Source: CAVZVZ01 sp963778895
Lineage (GTDB): Bacteria; Actinomycetota; Acidimicrobiia; Acidimicrobiales; Acidimicrobilacustridaceae
DNA: 64,000 nt
NCBI GenBank assembly: GCA_963778895.1
Contig: CAVZVZ010000002.1
Location: forward strand, 558,001-622,000
Reading direction: 5' to 3'
Under the pieces are notes generated by a model. It had not been told where the DNA came from. It searched no databases and saw only the letters and a list, made by a program, of their open reading frames with translations. Below are positions 27,720-36,761 of this stretch, piece after piece; the first letter of the stretch is position 1, and every line of letters begins with the position of its first letter. Both the position numbers and the translations under genes were made by a program.

Positions 27720-27754
27720 GGTAACGTGAAGGTTACCGTAACACGCTCGTTACG
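27720..27754. promoter_or_regulatory. Two tandem palindromic operators
   Basis: GGTAAC-GTGAAG-GTTACC occupies 27720-27737, and CGTAAC-ACGCTC-GTTACG overlaps it by one base at 27737-27754. Both have the same geometry, GTAAC-N6-GTTAC, with centres 17 bases apart. They begin 14 bases upstream of the ABM-like start (27706) on the minus strand. This looks like two dimer sites of one regulator; the ArsR protein of the operon is the nearest candidate. Confidence 0.7.
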
Positions 27755-27866
27755 ATTCGGGAAGATCTCGCTGGTGGGTGGGGCGATCGACCGGGGTTGC
27801 GCGGTCGATCATGGTAGAACCGAGCCGCAGAGAAGTGAGCTCCGGACCAACGAGAAGGTCGTGGCC

Positions 27867-28466
27867 ATGCCGATCATCGAGCCCATTCCGATCGACCAGC
27901 TGGCGCCCGAACCGCGCGAGATCATCGAGGACGGTGTTGCGAATGGCGTGTACGCCACGCCGATTCCGTTGCAGATCTTCGCCTATCAAACGCGCCAACT
28001 GCTCACCATCCACCAGAAGCGAACGGCCCGTGGTGGGGGAACGTTGCTCGGCGGCCGCATCTTGGAGCTCATTCGCATTCGAAGCGCACAGCTCGGCGAG
28101 TGCCAGCCCTGCATGCAGTCGCGCAAACATGATTCGATCACCGACGAGGACGTCGCGTGTCTCATCAACGTCTCAGCCAGCGAGCTCACTGATCAAGAGC
28201 GGATGGCGGTGACGTTCCTGGATCTTCTCTCCGCCGATCACCATGCCATCGACGCTGACTTCTACCGCGAGCTGGCCGAGGTCTTCACCACCGCACAGAT
28301 CATCGAGCTCGGGTTCACGTGCGCGGAGACGATGGGCGTGCACCGATTCATCCACACGCTCGATGTGTTCGGTACCGACGAGCCCGTCCTGCCGTACTCG
28401 CCCGACCAAGTCGATCGGCGTCATGAGGTCCCGCCGCCTTCCAAGCGAGCCGATTCCAAGGTCTGA
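27867..28466 (+). CDS. Carboxymuconolactone decarboxylase-family protein
   Basis: A 199-residue all-helical protein of the CMD/AhpD-like family. The active-site region CQPCMQSRKHD near residue 77 has the paired cysteines (C-x2-C) and a following His, as in peroxidase-type AhpD-like members. The start ATG 27867 is 8 bases after GAGAAGG; upstream in-frame codons are not protein-like. It probably has thiol-dependent peroxidase or gamma-carboxymuconolactone decarboxylase-like activity; the thiol pair favours the former. Confidence 0.85.
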   Translation: MPIIEPIPIDQLAPEPREIIEDGVANGVYATPIPLQIFAYQTRQLLTIHQKRTARGGGTLLGGRILELIRIRSAQLGECQPCMQSRKHDSITDEDVACLINVSASELTDQERMAVTFLDLLSADHHAIDADFYRELAEVFTTAQIIELGFTCAETMGVHRFIHTLDVFGTDEPVLPYSPDQVDRRHEVPPPSKRADSKV

Positions 28467-28503
28467 GGACGATCTGACCTCTCCAGTTGACCTGCGGTCC
28501 GCG

Positions 28504-29313
28504 TTACTCCAGCTCTGGTAGGCGTGCTCCGTGAACCGACATGCCGCCGTCGATCTGAATGCTCTGACCCGTGATGTAGCGAGCTTGGTCTGACAGCAGG
28601 AACGACACGAGATCAGCGATGTCCTGTGGTTCGCCGACGAACGGCGTCAAGACCCTGCGGCTGTAGCCGGCCAGCATCGCCGGAGGAATCTGCGCTCGGA
28701 CCGGCGCCGTCAGGATCAGCCCGGGAACGACCGTGTTGGCTCGGATCCCTTGACGCCCGTACTGGGTGGCCACGTAGGCCGTGAACGCGGCGATGCCGGC
28801 CTTCGACACGCTGTAGGCGGTGCGGGTCAGGTCGCCACTGTTCGCGGCGCCGGACGACATGTTGACGATGGCGCCACCGCCTCGTCGGATCATGTGGGGG
28901 ATCACGTGCTTGCACGTGAGCATTTGGCTGCGGAGGTTGACCGCCATCATCTGGTCCCACACATCGACCGTCATCTCCGTGACGGAGGTGTCCTTCGCCA
29001 GGACATCGGCGTTGGTCAGTGCGGCATTGTTGTCGAGGATGTCGATACCGCCGAATAGATCGACGGCGGTCGTGACCATGGCCGCCACCTCGGCCTCGTC
29101 TCCCAGGTCCACCTGGACCCCTGCCACGTCGCCGGCGGCGGTGGTGTTGATGTCGTCGGCGACCGCGTTGGCGCCGTCAGCGTCGAGGTCCGCGATCACG
29201 ACTCGAGCACCCGCGGCCGCCAACGTCCTCGCGACCGCTTGCCCGATGCCTCCGGCACCACCGGTCACGATGGCGACTTTGTCCGCGAACGTGTTCTCGG
29301 GTTGGTGCGCCAT
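28504..29313 (-). CDS. SDR family oxidoreductase
   Basis: A 269-residue classical SDR. It shows TGGAGGIGQA near residue 17, VIADLDADG (NAD preference), DNNAALT in place of NNAG, NMSSGAA with the catalytic Ser, and YSVSK. The C-terminus ends in the usual DGG segment (QIDGGMSVHG). The substrate is not known. It is convergent with the CMD-family gene and not obviously in an operon. Confidence 0.92.
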   Translation of the reverse strand: MAHQPENTFADKVAIVTGGAGGIGQAVARTLAAAGARVVIADLDADGANAVADDINTTAAGDVAGVQVDLGDEAEVAAMVTTAVDLFGGIDILDNNAALTNADVLAKDTSVTEMTVDVWDQMMAVNLRSQMLTCKHVIPHMIRRGGGAIVNMSSGAANSGDLTRTAYSVSKAGIAAFTAYVATQYGRQGIRANTVVPGLILTAPVRAQIPPAMLAGYSRRVLTPFVGEPQDIADLVSFLLSDQARYITGQSIQIDGGMSVHGARLPELE

Positions 29314-29359
29314 GAGGGCGAAGCTAGCGCCGCTGGTGGCTACGAGGCCTCGGCGCCAC

Positions 29360-29746
29360 TCACCGGCGGCCGGCCGTGAGCTCCTGGATCAGTTGTTCAG
29401 GCTGATCCACCGAGACGCGGAGCACGCCGAGTCGGATCGGGAACCCCAGCACCCTGGCCCCGTGGGGAGGGTCGATCTCCATCCGCACGATTCCCGACGA
29501 CGAACCATTGACGAGCCACTTGCCGCGCCAACCGTGTACTCCCCACCCCAGGACTCGGTCGTGGTCATTGGTCGCGGACCGCACTGATGACCGGGGTATC
29601 TCGGCGGCGAAAGCCCAGCCCATGCGGACACGGATCCTGTCGGCACCCACCTCGACGTAGCACCGCGGTCGCGTGAGCCCGATCAGTCCCATGGTGCGGT
29701 TGGCGCCCGTGAACCGGATGGGGAATCGACGCGGCCGTCCGTTCAT
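29360..29746 (-). CDS. Conserved hypothetical protein (actinobacterial)
   Basis: A 128-residue beta-rich protein with YVEVGADRIRVRMGWAF, WGVHGWRGKWLVNGSS and GIVRMEIDPP. I recall similar PH-like proteins across actinobacteria without a function. ATG 29746 is preferred. An upstream ATG at 29827 (MRIKLRD) would overlap the divergent gene start at 29826. It is transcribed away from the transglutaminase-like gene. Confidence 0.72.
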   Translation of the reverse strand: MNGRPRRFPIRFTGANRTMGLIGLTRPRCYVEVGADRIRVRMGWAFAAEIPRSSVRSATNDHDRVLGWGVHGWRGKWLVNGSSSGIVRMEIDPPHGARVLGFPIRLGVLRVSVDQPEQLIQELTAGRR

Positions 29747-29825
29747 TGCGACCCACCGCGTTGTTCCATCCGACGGAACGTACTCGTCGGATCGCCCTCG
29801 TCCCCGATCGCGTAGCTTGATCCGC

Positions 29826-30713
29826 ATGTCGGCCGACGAGCGCTCCACGCTCGAGTTCTTCTCGCAGCCGGGCACCATGACGTCTGTCGGTCGGTTTGCT
29901 GCGCAGGTCGACGCGCTACCGCGTGACGTGGCCGGCCTCGCCACGATCGGTCAGGGGCTGCTGATCCACGAGCACATGGTCGCGGCCTACGGGGTGAGCC
30001 TGACCGACGACGAGCGCAGCAGCGTCCATGTGCGACGCGTGGCCGACCTTCTCGAGCGCGTGGTGGCTCGCGACGATCGCCCACTCGACATGGCGCGGCC
30101 GCCGGCGGCGCGGGTGGCCGGCAATTGCCGGCATTTCAGTGTGTTGATGGTTGCCATGTTGAGAGCGCACGGCATCCCGGCCCGGGCGCGTTGCGGCTTC
30201 GGCGGTTACTTCCGGCCGGGCACCTTCGAGGATCACTGGGTGTGCGAGTACTGGAACGACGCGCAGCAGCGCTGGACACTCGTCGACGCCCAGGTCGATA
30301 GACCACAGCGCAGCTTCTTCTCCATCGACTTCGACCCTACCGACGTACCCCGCGACCAGTTCCTCATCGCCGGTGACGCGTGGCTGCAATGTCGCGGCGG
30401 CGCGGCCGACCCTGGCCGGTTCGGGCTGAGCTTCACCGACGAGTTCGGGTACTGGTGGATCGCCGGCAATCTCATGCGGGACGCCGCGGCTCTTGGCCAC
30501 CTCGAACTGCTCCCGTGGGATGTCTGGGGTGCGATGCCCGGTCCGGACGACACGATCGGTGACGATCGGTTCGAACTGTTCGATCGGCTCGCCCCGCTGA
30601 CGCTCACGCCCGACACCGCCTTCACCGAGTTGCGAGCGGTCTGTCAGGACGAGCGATTACGGGTACCTCCCGCCATCCACAACGCCGTGCTCGCTCGCGA
30701 CGAAGCCCTCTGA
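29826..30713 (+). CDS. Transglutaminase-like domain protein
   Basis: A 295-residue protein with the papain/transglutaminase catalytic triad: Cys in AGNCRHFSVLM near residue 100, His in FEDHWVCEYW near 138, and Asp in WTLVDAQVD near 155. Bacterial members are mostly proteases or amidases. No signal peptide is visible, so it is probably cytoplasmic. The start ATG 29826 is used, since FFSQPG and the following helix are in frame and protein-like. Confidence 0.87.
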   Translation: MSADERSTLEFFSQPGTMTSVGRFAAQVDALPRDVAGLATIGQGLLIHEHMVAAYGVSLTDDERSSVHVRRVADLLERVVARDDRPLDMARPPAARVAGNCRHFSVLMVAMLRAHGIPARARCGFGGYFRPGTFEDHWVCEYWNDAQQRWTLVDAQVDRPQRSFFSIDFDPTDVPRDQFLIAGDAWLQCRGGAADPGRFGLSFTDEFGYWWIAGNLMRDAAALGHLELLPWDVWGAMPGPDDTIGDDRFELFDRLAPLTLTPDTAFTELRAVCQDERLRVPPAIHNAVLARDEAL

Positions 30714-30728
30714 ACAACGCGTCGGGGG

Positions 30729-32381
30729 TCACGACGCGAGCCAGAGTCCGCCGATCCATGTCTTCGGCTGGAAGTTGGCGAACCGGACGTCACCGATCCC
30801 ACCAAGCCCGCGTACCTGCGGTGCGGCGACCAGAGAAGTCGGGATGTAGTACATCCACAGGTTCACGGCGTTGATGTTCTGCTCCTCGACGAGCGTGTTG
30901 TACGCCTCGTGGCGAACGTTCACATCCTCGCTCTCACGACCTTGCTTCAACGCCTGCTCGGTCGTGTCGTTCGTGAACCCGGTGAAGTTGATGTTTACGC
31001 CGCCCTCGCCGGTGGCAGTCGATGCGGACCAGAAGTAGTGATTCTGATCCGGGTCCGGCGAGCTGTAGTTCGCGAACATGGCGACCTGGTAATGCGCGCC
31101 GACGACCTCGCTGATGAGCGCAGTCGCATCGAGACCGACGACCTTGCTCTTGATGCCGACGGCTGAGAGCTGCTGCTGCACGAGTTGCAGTGTGGTGAGC
31201 GCGTCGGTTCCGCTCGTTCCGAGGATCGTCACCTCGAGGGTGCTCTCGCCCGTGTCGTCGAGGTAGGCCGCCACCTCGTTCTTGGCCGCCTCGGGGTCGT
31301 AGTCGGGATAGCGGTTCTGGTCGGACGGTTGGCCCCAGGGATTGTCGGGAGAGAACGGCGACGTCGGCACCTGGACGCCCGGTCCCACCGATGCCGCGAG
31401 CGCATCCCGATCGATGGCGTGCGCCATCGCCAGGCGCGCGTGGATGTTGCTCATCGGATTGGGTTCGCCATCGGCGGTCGGCCGGACGTTCGTCAGCATC
31501 GCGTTGGGAGTGACGTCCCAGTTGCGCAACACCGTGAAGTTGCTCTCGAGTCGTGCCGCGTCGGTGGGGCTGTCGACGAACGCCATGTCGATGTCGCCCG
31601 CTTCGAGCGTCGCGGCCCGGCTCGTCGGATCGGGGATGGGCCGATACTCGATGGCGTCGAGGTGGGGCTCACCCGGACGCCAGTAGTCGCGGTTGGCCGT
31701 GGCCTTGAACGAGACGTCCGGCGTCCAGCTCTGGAACACGAACGGACCGGTCCCGACGGGATGACCCGACCCTTTGTCGTCGGTCAACATCGATGCGGGG
31801 GAGCGCATGAAGGCCGACTGGCCGGCCAGGAAGCTCGATGGGAACGCGGCCCATCGCGTTTTCAGCGCCACTTCGACGGTGTCGTCGTCGACGACGGTGA
31901 CGTGATCGAAGAGTGGCTTCATCGCCACACCCGACAACGGCGCATCGACGATGAAGTCCAAGTTGGCCTTCACCGCCTCGGCGTCGAAGGGCGATCCGTC
32001 GTGGAACTTCACGCCGTCGCGCAGATTGATCGTCCAGACGTCGAAGGTTGCGTTCGGGGTCCAATCGGTCGCGAGCCATGGCTGTGCGACACCGTCACCG
32101 TCGAGCGTGGCCAACGGCTCGAGGACCGAGGAGCCGACCATTGCGCCCGCGGGTGCCCAACGATCGATGGCGGGGTTCCATCCGCTCGACTCGCTGTCGA
32201 CGCCCACCACCAGCGTGCCGCCGTCGACCGGTTGCCCTTCGTCGCCGATCTGTTCGGATGCACCGGCGGGTCTGGAGCTCGAGCTGGCCGTGCCGTTGGA
32301 ACTGCTGCCGCAGGCCGACGCGAGAAGCGCGAGTGCGATCACCGGTGCAACGATCGGCAGCCAAGCCGTCTTCATCTTCAC
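30729..32381 (-). CDS. ABC transporter peptide-type substrate-binding lipoprotein
   Basis: A solute-binding protein of family 5 (DppA/OppA-like), 550 residues. The N-terminus has Lys, a hydrophobic stretch and the lipobox LASAC, then a Gly/Ser-rich linker. Family marks are FDVWTINLRDGVKFHDGSPF and VGTGPFVFQSW. GTG 32381, with GGGGGA 11 bases upstream, is preferred over ATG 32375. No permease or ATPase gene is next to it, so it is an orphan in this window. It is divergent from an LLM monooxygenase. Confidence 0.92.
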   Translation of the reverse strand: MKMKTAWLPIVAPVIALALLASACGSSSNGTASSSSRPAGASEQIGDEGQPVDGGTLVVGVDSESSGWNPAIDRWAPAGAMVGSSVLEPLATLDGDGVAQPWLATDWTPNATFDVWTINLRDGVKFHDGSPFDAEAVKANLDFIVDAPLSGVAMKPLFDHVTVVDDDTVEVALKTRWAAFPSSFLAGQSAFMRSPASMLTDDKGSGHPVGTGPFVFQSWTPDVSFKATANRDYWRPGEPHLDAIEYRPIPDPTSRAATLEAGDIDMAFVDSPTDAARLESNFTVLRNWDVTPNAMLTNVRPTADGEPNPMSNIHARLAMAHAIDRDALAASVGPGVQVPTSPFSPDNPWGQPSDQNRYPDYDPEAAKNEVAAYLDDTGESTLEVTILGTSGTDALTTLQLVQQQLSAVGIKSKVVGLDATALISEVVGAHYQVAMFANYSSPDPDQNHYFWSASTATGEGGVNINFTGFTNDTTEQALKQGRESEDVNVRHEAYNTLVEEQNINAVNLWMYYIPTSLVAAPQVRGLGGIGDVRFANFQPKTWIGGLWLAS

Positions 32382-32422
32382 GTCGTCGGTCCCCCAGGTC
32401 CACACGCCCCATTCGGCGTGGC

Positions 32423-32440
32423 GGATACTTTATACAATCC
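32423..32440. promoter_or_regulatory. AT-rich dyad between divergent genes
   Basis: GGATACTTTATACAATCC at 32423-32440 is a near-palindrome with GGAT/ATCC ends. It is the only AT-rich stretch between the binding-protein gene and the LLM gene. It could be a -10 element, a GntR/TetR-type operator, or both. Confidence 0.4.
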
Positions 32441-32474
32441 AGGTTCGGCGCCGACGTCGGGTGATACTCCGGCG

Positions 32475-33525
32475 ATGGCTCTGGAGGTTTCCTGGTTCGC
32501 GCCGTCGTGTTGGGGCGACACGACCCGCCTGGGGGTCGCGGATCCTGCTCGGCGCGCCACGTTCGACTACAACGCGCGTGTCATCCATCTCGCCGACGAG
32601 CTCGGGTTCAAGAACGTGTTGATCCCGTCCAGTTTCGTACCGGGGATGGACCCGTGGACGCTGGCGGCCGCCCTCGGTCCGGCAACGCGCTCCACGCGAC
32701 TTCTCCCAGCAGTGCGAGTCGGTGAGTTCGACCCACCCATGTTCGCCCGGGCCGCCAAGTCTCTGCAGCAGATCATGGCTGGCCGCCTCACGATCAACAT
32801 CATCTCCAGTGAGCTCGCCGGGGAGTCTCTCTCGTCGGACGAGCGTTACCGCCGCACGAGCGAGGCCATGGCACTGTTGCGTGCCTTCTGGACGAGCGAT
32901 CACGTCGATCACACCGGCGAGTGGTGGAACTACGACCTGCCCACCGACGCCACCCGCACTCGCACCCCACCGCCGATGTACTTCGGGGGCACTTCGGAGC
33001 CCGCCCGTGAGGCCGCGGCCGCCCACGCCGACTGTTACTTGATGTGGATCGAACCGGTCGCGTCGACCGCGGCGCTCGTCGAAGATCTTCGAGAGCGAGC
33101 GGCCCGACACGGTCGAAACCTCCGGTTCGGACTGCGGACTCACGTCATCGTGCGCGAGACCGAGGACGAGGCGCGCGCGGCCGCGGCCGACCTCGTGAGC
33201 GAGCTCGACCCCTACATCGGCCGGCGCCTGAAGGAGTCGTCGCACGATCATCAATCCGAAGGAGTGCGTCGTCAGGACGCGATGAGACAATGCAGCCGGC
33301 GGCGACGGATTCGTCGAGGAGGCACTCTGGACCGGAATCGGTGTCGCCCGCAGCGGCGTGGGTGCCGCGATAACCGGCAGCGTCGACCAAGTCGAGTCGA
33401 AGCTGCGCGCCTACGCGGATCTGGGGATCGACTCGTTCATCTTGTCCGGCTATCCGCTCGATGACGAAGCGGAACGCGTCGCCAAGCTCCTGCTCCCGCG
33501 TTTCGAGCTTGGCTACCTCGAGTAG
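32475..33525 (+). CDS. LLM-class (SsuD-like) monooxygenase (frame broken)
   Basis: A flavin-dependent luciferase-like monooxygenase of about 350 residues, closest to the alkanesulfonate monooxygenase group. Segments include LGFKNVLIPSSF, AGRLTINIISSELAGE, GEWWNYDLP and MYFGGTSEPAREAAA. A break near 33241 puts the chain one frame over (IINPKECVV). A TGA at 33283 interrupts that frame, and FVEEALWTGIGVARSGVGAA to TAG 33525 follows in the same frame. Total length fits one net extra base. ATG 32475 is the start. Confidence 0.83.
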
Positions 33526-33538
33526 CGGGCGGTGCGAA

Positions 33539-34753
33539 TCAGAGGATGCGCATCGGCAGCGTGCGCGGGCCACGCACTTGGCCGGCTGACCACGTGACGG
33601 CCGACGGGTCGGTGAGCTCGAAGTCGGGATAGCGCGCCATCCATTCCTCGAGTGCGATGCGCAGCTCCATGCGGGCCAGATTCGAACCGAGGCAGCGGTG
33701 GATGCCGAGTCCGAAGGCGGCGTGGCGGTTCTCGGCCCGATCGATCTGCACCTCGTCGGCATCGGGGAACGACTCGGGGTCGCGGTTGGCGGCCGGGAAG
33801 GGCAGCAGCAGCCAGTCGCCTTCCTTGAAGGGACAGCCCTGGAACTCGAAGTCCTTCGCCACCAGCCGCGCCATGGTGACGGGGGCGTAGGCCCGAAGGA
33901 ACTCCTCGACCGCCGTGGTCATGAGCTCGGGGTCGGCGGCCAGTCGGCGCCGATCCTCGGGGTGTTGGGCCAGATGCCACAGCGATGCTCCGATGGCCGA
34001 CCACGTGGTGTCGATGCCCGCGATCATGAGCAACACCATCGTGCCGGCCACGTGATCGGGGTGAAGCTTCTCGCCGTCGAGCTCGGCCTCGAGCAGGAAC
34101 GTCGTCAGGTCGTCGCGCGGCTCGGCGAGATGCTCCTCGATGCGCGCGTTGATGTAGTCGTCGAGCTCGCGCTGGTCGATCTGTGCTTGGCGCTCCTCGG
34201 CCGACACGTTGACGTCTTCGAGCACCATGTGGATGAAACGTCGGAAGACGTCGGCGTCCTCTTGGGGGAACCCCAGCATCTTGACGATGACGCGAAGGGG
34301 GATGTCTTGCGCGTAGTCGATCGCCGCGTCGACCGTGTCGGCGTCCGCGACCGCGTCGAGAAGCTCGCGACAGAGCTCGCGCGTGAAGGGCTCATAGCCC
34401 GCGATGACCTTCGGGCCGAAGGCGGGCAGGAGCAGCCGGCGCGCCAACGCGTGGAACGGGGGATCGGAGGTGATCGGGGGTGCGATGCCGATCGGTGCCG
34501 GCAGGTCGTCGTCGCCCGGCCGTAGCTCACTGACCACGACAGAGCGCGAGGTGAAGTGCTCGGTGTCGTAGGCGACGGCCGCGACGTCGTCGTGGCGCAC
34601 GGGTAGCCAGGTGCCCCCGTAGCGGTCGCTGTGCGCGACCGGACAGCTCGTGCGGAGCTCGTCCCAAATGGGGAAGGGGTCGGCGACCCACTGCGGATCG
34701 GTGTGATCGAAGTCTGTCGACCAATCGGTGACCAACGGTCGTTCCGTCTTCAT
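33539..34753 (-). CDS. Cytochrome P450
   Basis: An intact 404-residue P450. Marks are the I-helix MIAGIDTTWSAIG (AGxDT), ExxR in EEFLRAYAP and the heme loop FGLGIHRCLG. ATG 34753 overlaps the ferredoxin stop (ATGA), so the pair is co-translated. This P450-ferredoxin pair is independent of the 1-13 kb set. The substrate is unknown. Confidence 0.95.
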   Translation of the reverse strand: MKTERPLVTDWSTDFDHTDPQWVADPFPIWDELRTSCPVAHSDRYGGTWLPVRHDDVAAVAYDTEHFTSRSVVVSELRPGDDDLPAPIGIAPPITSDPPFHALARRLLLPAFGPKVIAGYEPFTRELCRELLDAVADADTVDAAIDYAQDIPLRVIVKMLGFPQEDADVFRRFIHMVLEDVNVSAEERQAQIDQRELDDYINARIEEHLAEPRDDLTTFLLEAELDGEKLHPDHVAGTMVLLMIAGIDTTWSAIGASLWHLAQHPEDRRRLAADPELMTTAVEEFLRAYAPVTMARLVAKDFEFQGCPFKEGDWLLLPFPAANRDPESFPDADEVQIDRAENRHAAFGLGIHRCLGSNLARMELRIALEEWMARYPDFELTDPSAVTWSAGQVRGPRTLPMRIL

Positions 34754-34950
34754 GTCTCCTCCGTCAACTCGATCGCGTGCTCCGGACAGTTCATGACGGC
34801 GAGTCGCGCCTTGTCTTCCTGCCCGGCGGGAACAGTGCCATCACCGACCTCATGCGCGTAGCCGAGGTCGTCCACATCGAAGAGATCCGGTGCGATCGAG
34901 TAGCAGCGGTTGTGACCTTGGCATTTGTCGTCGTCGACATGCACACGCAT
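34750..34950 (-). CDS. P450-type small ferredoxin
   Basis: A 66-residue ferredoxin with DKCQGHNRC (C-x5-C) and NCPEHAI (C-P), the three-cysteine pattern of P450-linked clusters. It overlaps the P450 start and is almost certainly its electron donor. The body is strongly acidic, as in related ferredoxins. Confidence 0.94.
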   Translation of the reverse strand: MRVHVDDDKCQGHNRCYSIAPDLFDVDDLGYAHEVGDGTVPAGQEDKARLAVMNCPEHAIELTEET

Positions 34951-35015
34951 GCATTTCTCCTTCGAGAGATCTTGCGCTCAACCTACACGGCCGTCGCCGA
35001 TCGGAGCCCAGGGGC

Positions 35016-35927
35016 TCAGCGACGGCGGGGGCGTGGACGAGCGGGCCGCACTGTTGTTTCGAGCGCGATGGCGAGGAACGCGGCGGCGGCGGGTGACAGC
35101 GCGCCCGACCGGTGGACGAGGCCGACGTCGCGGTGGAGGCGCGGAGTGATGTCTCGGAGCACGACGTCGTGGCTCGCCGAATCCTCGGCCAGACGACGCG
35201 GAAGCAGTGCCACTCCGGCTCCCGCCCGCACCAGCGCGGCGATCGACTCGCGATGGTCCGTCTCGACCGCAACGGTGGCCGAGAGTCCAGCGGCCGCGAA
35301 CGCCTCCTCGACCTGACGACGGGTCGACGTGCCCAGCGGCGTCGTGACGAGCGGTTGTCGTGCGAGCGTCTCGACCGTCAGCCGGTGGGCCGGGAGCGTC
35401 TTCGCTCTCGCCGCCGGAACCAGCGCCACGAAGTCCTGCCGTTCCAGGACGTGCGTCGACAACTCCGGGTCGCGCAGCGGCAGCTCGGTGAATCCGATCT
35501 CGCTGGCCCCTTGACGGACTCGTTCCGCAACTTGGTCGGCGTCCTCGGGTTCGACCACTCGAACAGCTACTGCGGGGTGAGCACGACGGAAACGCCCGAT
35601 GAGCGCGGCGGTGGGGTGCACCGCAAGCGTGGGTAGGCAGACCAGATCGAGCCGGCCCGCCGCGAGTCCCACGACATCGGCGACGGCGGCGCGAGCCGTT
35701 GCCGCGTCCCGCAATACTTGACGAGCCGGGCCCAGCAGCGCGTCGCCCGCGGCGGTGATGGTGACCGATCGGGTGGTGCGGTGGAACAGCGCTACGCCCA
35801 GCTCCGCCTCCAAGGCCCGCACCGCTTGCGAGAGCGAGGGCTGGGACACCTGCATGCTTTCGGCCGCCTGCGTGAAGTTGCGGTGGTCGGCCACCGCGAC
35901 GACGTACCCGAGCTGGCGTAGGTCCAT
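35016..35927 (-). CDS. LysR-family transcriptional regulator
   Basis: A 303-residue LysR regulator. The winged helix-turn-helix is at residues 1-60 (YVVAVADHRNFTQAAESM, SQPSLSQAVRALE), followed by the co-inducer domain from about 90. ATG 35927 (MDLRQLGY) is the usual LysR start; a start ten codons upstream is possible. It diverges from the TauE/SafE-type permease gene, with a T-N11-A box between them, so it probably controls that permease and itself. Confidence 0.94.
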   Translation of the reverse strand: MDLRQLGYVVAVADHRNFTQAAESMQVSQPSLSQAVRALEAELGVALFHRTTRSVTITAAGDALLGPARQVLRDAATARAAVADVVGLAAGRLDLVCLPTLAVHPTAALIGRFRRAHPAVAVRVVEPEDADQVAERVRQGASEIGFTELPLRDPELSTHVLERQDFVALVPAARAKTLPAHRLTVETLARQPLVTTPLGTSTRRQVEEAFAAAGLSATVAVETDHRESIAALVRAGAGVALLPRRLAEDSASHDVVLRDITPRLHRDVGLVHRSGALSPAAAAFLAIALETTVRPARPRPRRR

Positions 35928-35941
35928 ATAGGAAAAGACTA

Positions 35942-35954
35942 TCAATTTCATTGA
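35942..35954. promoter_or_regulatory. LysR T-N11-A box
   Basis: TCAAT-TTC-ATTGA at 35942-35954 is a perfect 5-3-5 palindrome that matches the T-N11-A form typical of LysR binding sites. It lies 15 bases upstream of the lysR start and about 45 bases upstream of the permease GTG. Confidence 0.65.
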
Positions 35955-35999
35955 CATGTCGTTGTTCTCCTATTGATGCGGCCGCGGTGTACTGGGCGA

Positions 36000-36761
36000 G
36001 TGGACACGTCAGCACTGATCGTCGGAGGCGGCCTGCTCGTCGGCCTGCTCTACGGCCTGTTCGGCGTGGGCTCTGCCTTTGCCACACCGGTGTTGTCGCT
36101 CTTCGGCGTGACGGGCATGGCTGCGGTGGTGGGGCCACTACCCGCTCTGCTCCCGGGGTCGGCTGCGGGCGCCTGGTCGTACTCCAAGCGCGGCAAGGTC
36201 GATTGGATCGTCGCCCGGCGGGCGCTGATGGGCGCGTTCCCGGCCACCGTGCTCGGCGCCGTCGTGAGTCGGTGGGTCGGCAGCCCGGTGTTGCTCGTCC
36301 TGTCCGGCGCCGTGTTGTTCGTCGTGGGTGTGCGCATTCTCCGGCCGGGCGCGACCGTGGCCTCCGATGTGGCCGACCGGCGCCGAGCGAGCGCGCCCTT
36401 CGTGATGACCGCAGCGGCGCTGGTCGGTTTCGCCGCCGGGCTGCTGGCCAACGGTGGCGGGTTCTTGTTGGTACCGCTCTTCCTGCTGGCTCTGGGTCTC
36501 GACATCAACGAGGCCGCCGGTACCAGCTTGGTCGTGGCCGCGGTGCTCACCGTGCCGACGCTCGTGACCCACGCCTTCATCGGCGACATCGACTGGTTCA
36601 TCGCCGGGCTCTTCGCGTTGGGCCTGGTGCCGGGGGCCATGATCGGGGGCAAGGTGGCGCAGCGGTTGCCCACCGACAGGCTTCGCTACGCCTTCGGGGT
36701 CTTCCTCGTCTTCTTCGCGTTGTGGTTCCTCATGCGCCAGCTCGGCGGACTGATCGGCTGA
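36000..36761 (+). CDS. TauE/SafE-family (TSUP) permease
   Basis: A 253-residue membrane protein with about eight helices in two repeats. The first begins VGGGLLVGLLYGLFGVGS and the second GFAAGLLANGGGFLLVPL, each with the Gly-rich TSUP signature. The family exports or imports organosulfur anions and sulfite. GTG 36000 is preferred because it gives the normal short N-terminus; an earlier in-frame TTG/ATG at 35973 would add nine polar residues. LysR-linked by position. Confidence 0.88.
   Translation: MDTSALIVGGGLLVGLLYGLFGVGSAFATPVLSLFGVTGMAAVVGPLPALLPGSAAGAWSYSKRGKVDWIVARRALMGAFPATVLGAVVSRWVGSPVLLVLSGAVLFVVGVRILRPGATVASDVADRRRASAPFVMTAAALVGFAAGLLANGGGFLLVPLFLLALGLDINEAAGTSLVVAAVLTVPTLVTHAFIGDIDWFIAGLFALGLVPGAMIGGKVAQRLPTDRLRYAFGVFLVFFALWFLMRQLGGLIG

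Noticed and set aside
29747..29944. N-terminal extension of the hypothetical gene at 29360-29746 up to 29944.
   Set aside because: It would run into the transglutaminase-like gene on the other strand and adds residues that do not look like protein. ATG 29746 is simpler.
31185..33464. A 759-codon open frame on the plus strand running through the binding-protein gene.
   Set aside because: Its first 430 codons are antisense to the clearly real substrate-binding lipoprotein. Only the part from 32475 is protein-like. Long antisense frames are common at this GC content.
36000..36761. A long minus-strand frame (36050-36673) antisense to the TSUP gene.
   Set aside because: Composition is Pro/Ala/Thr/Arg-rich with no hydrophobic or motif structure. 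The plus-strand membrane protein explains the region.
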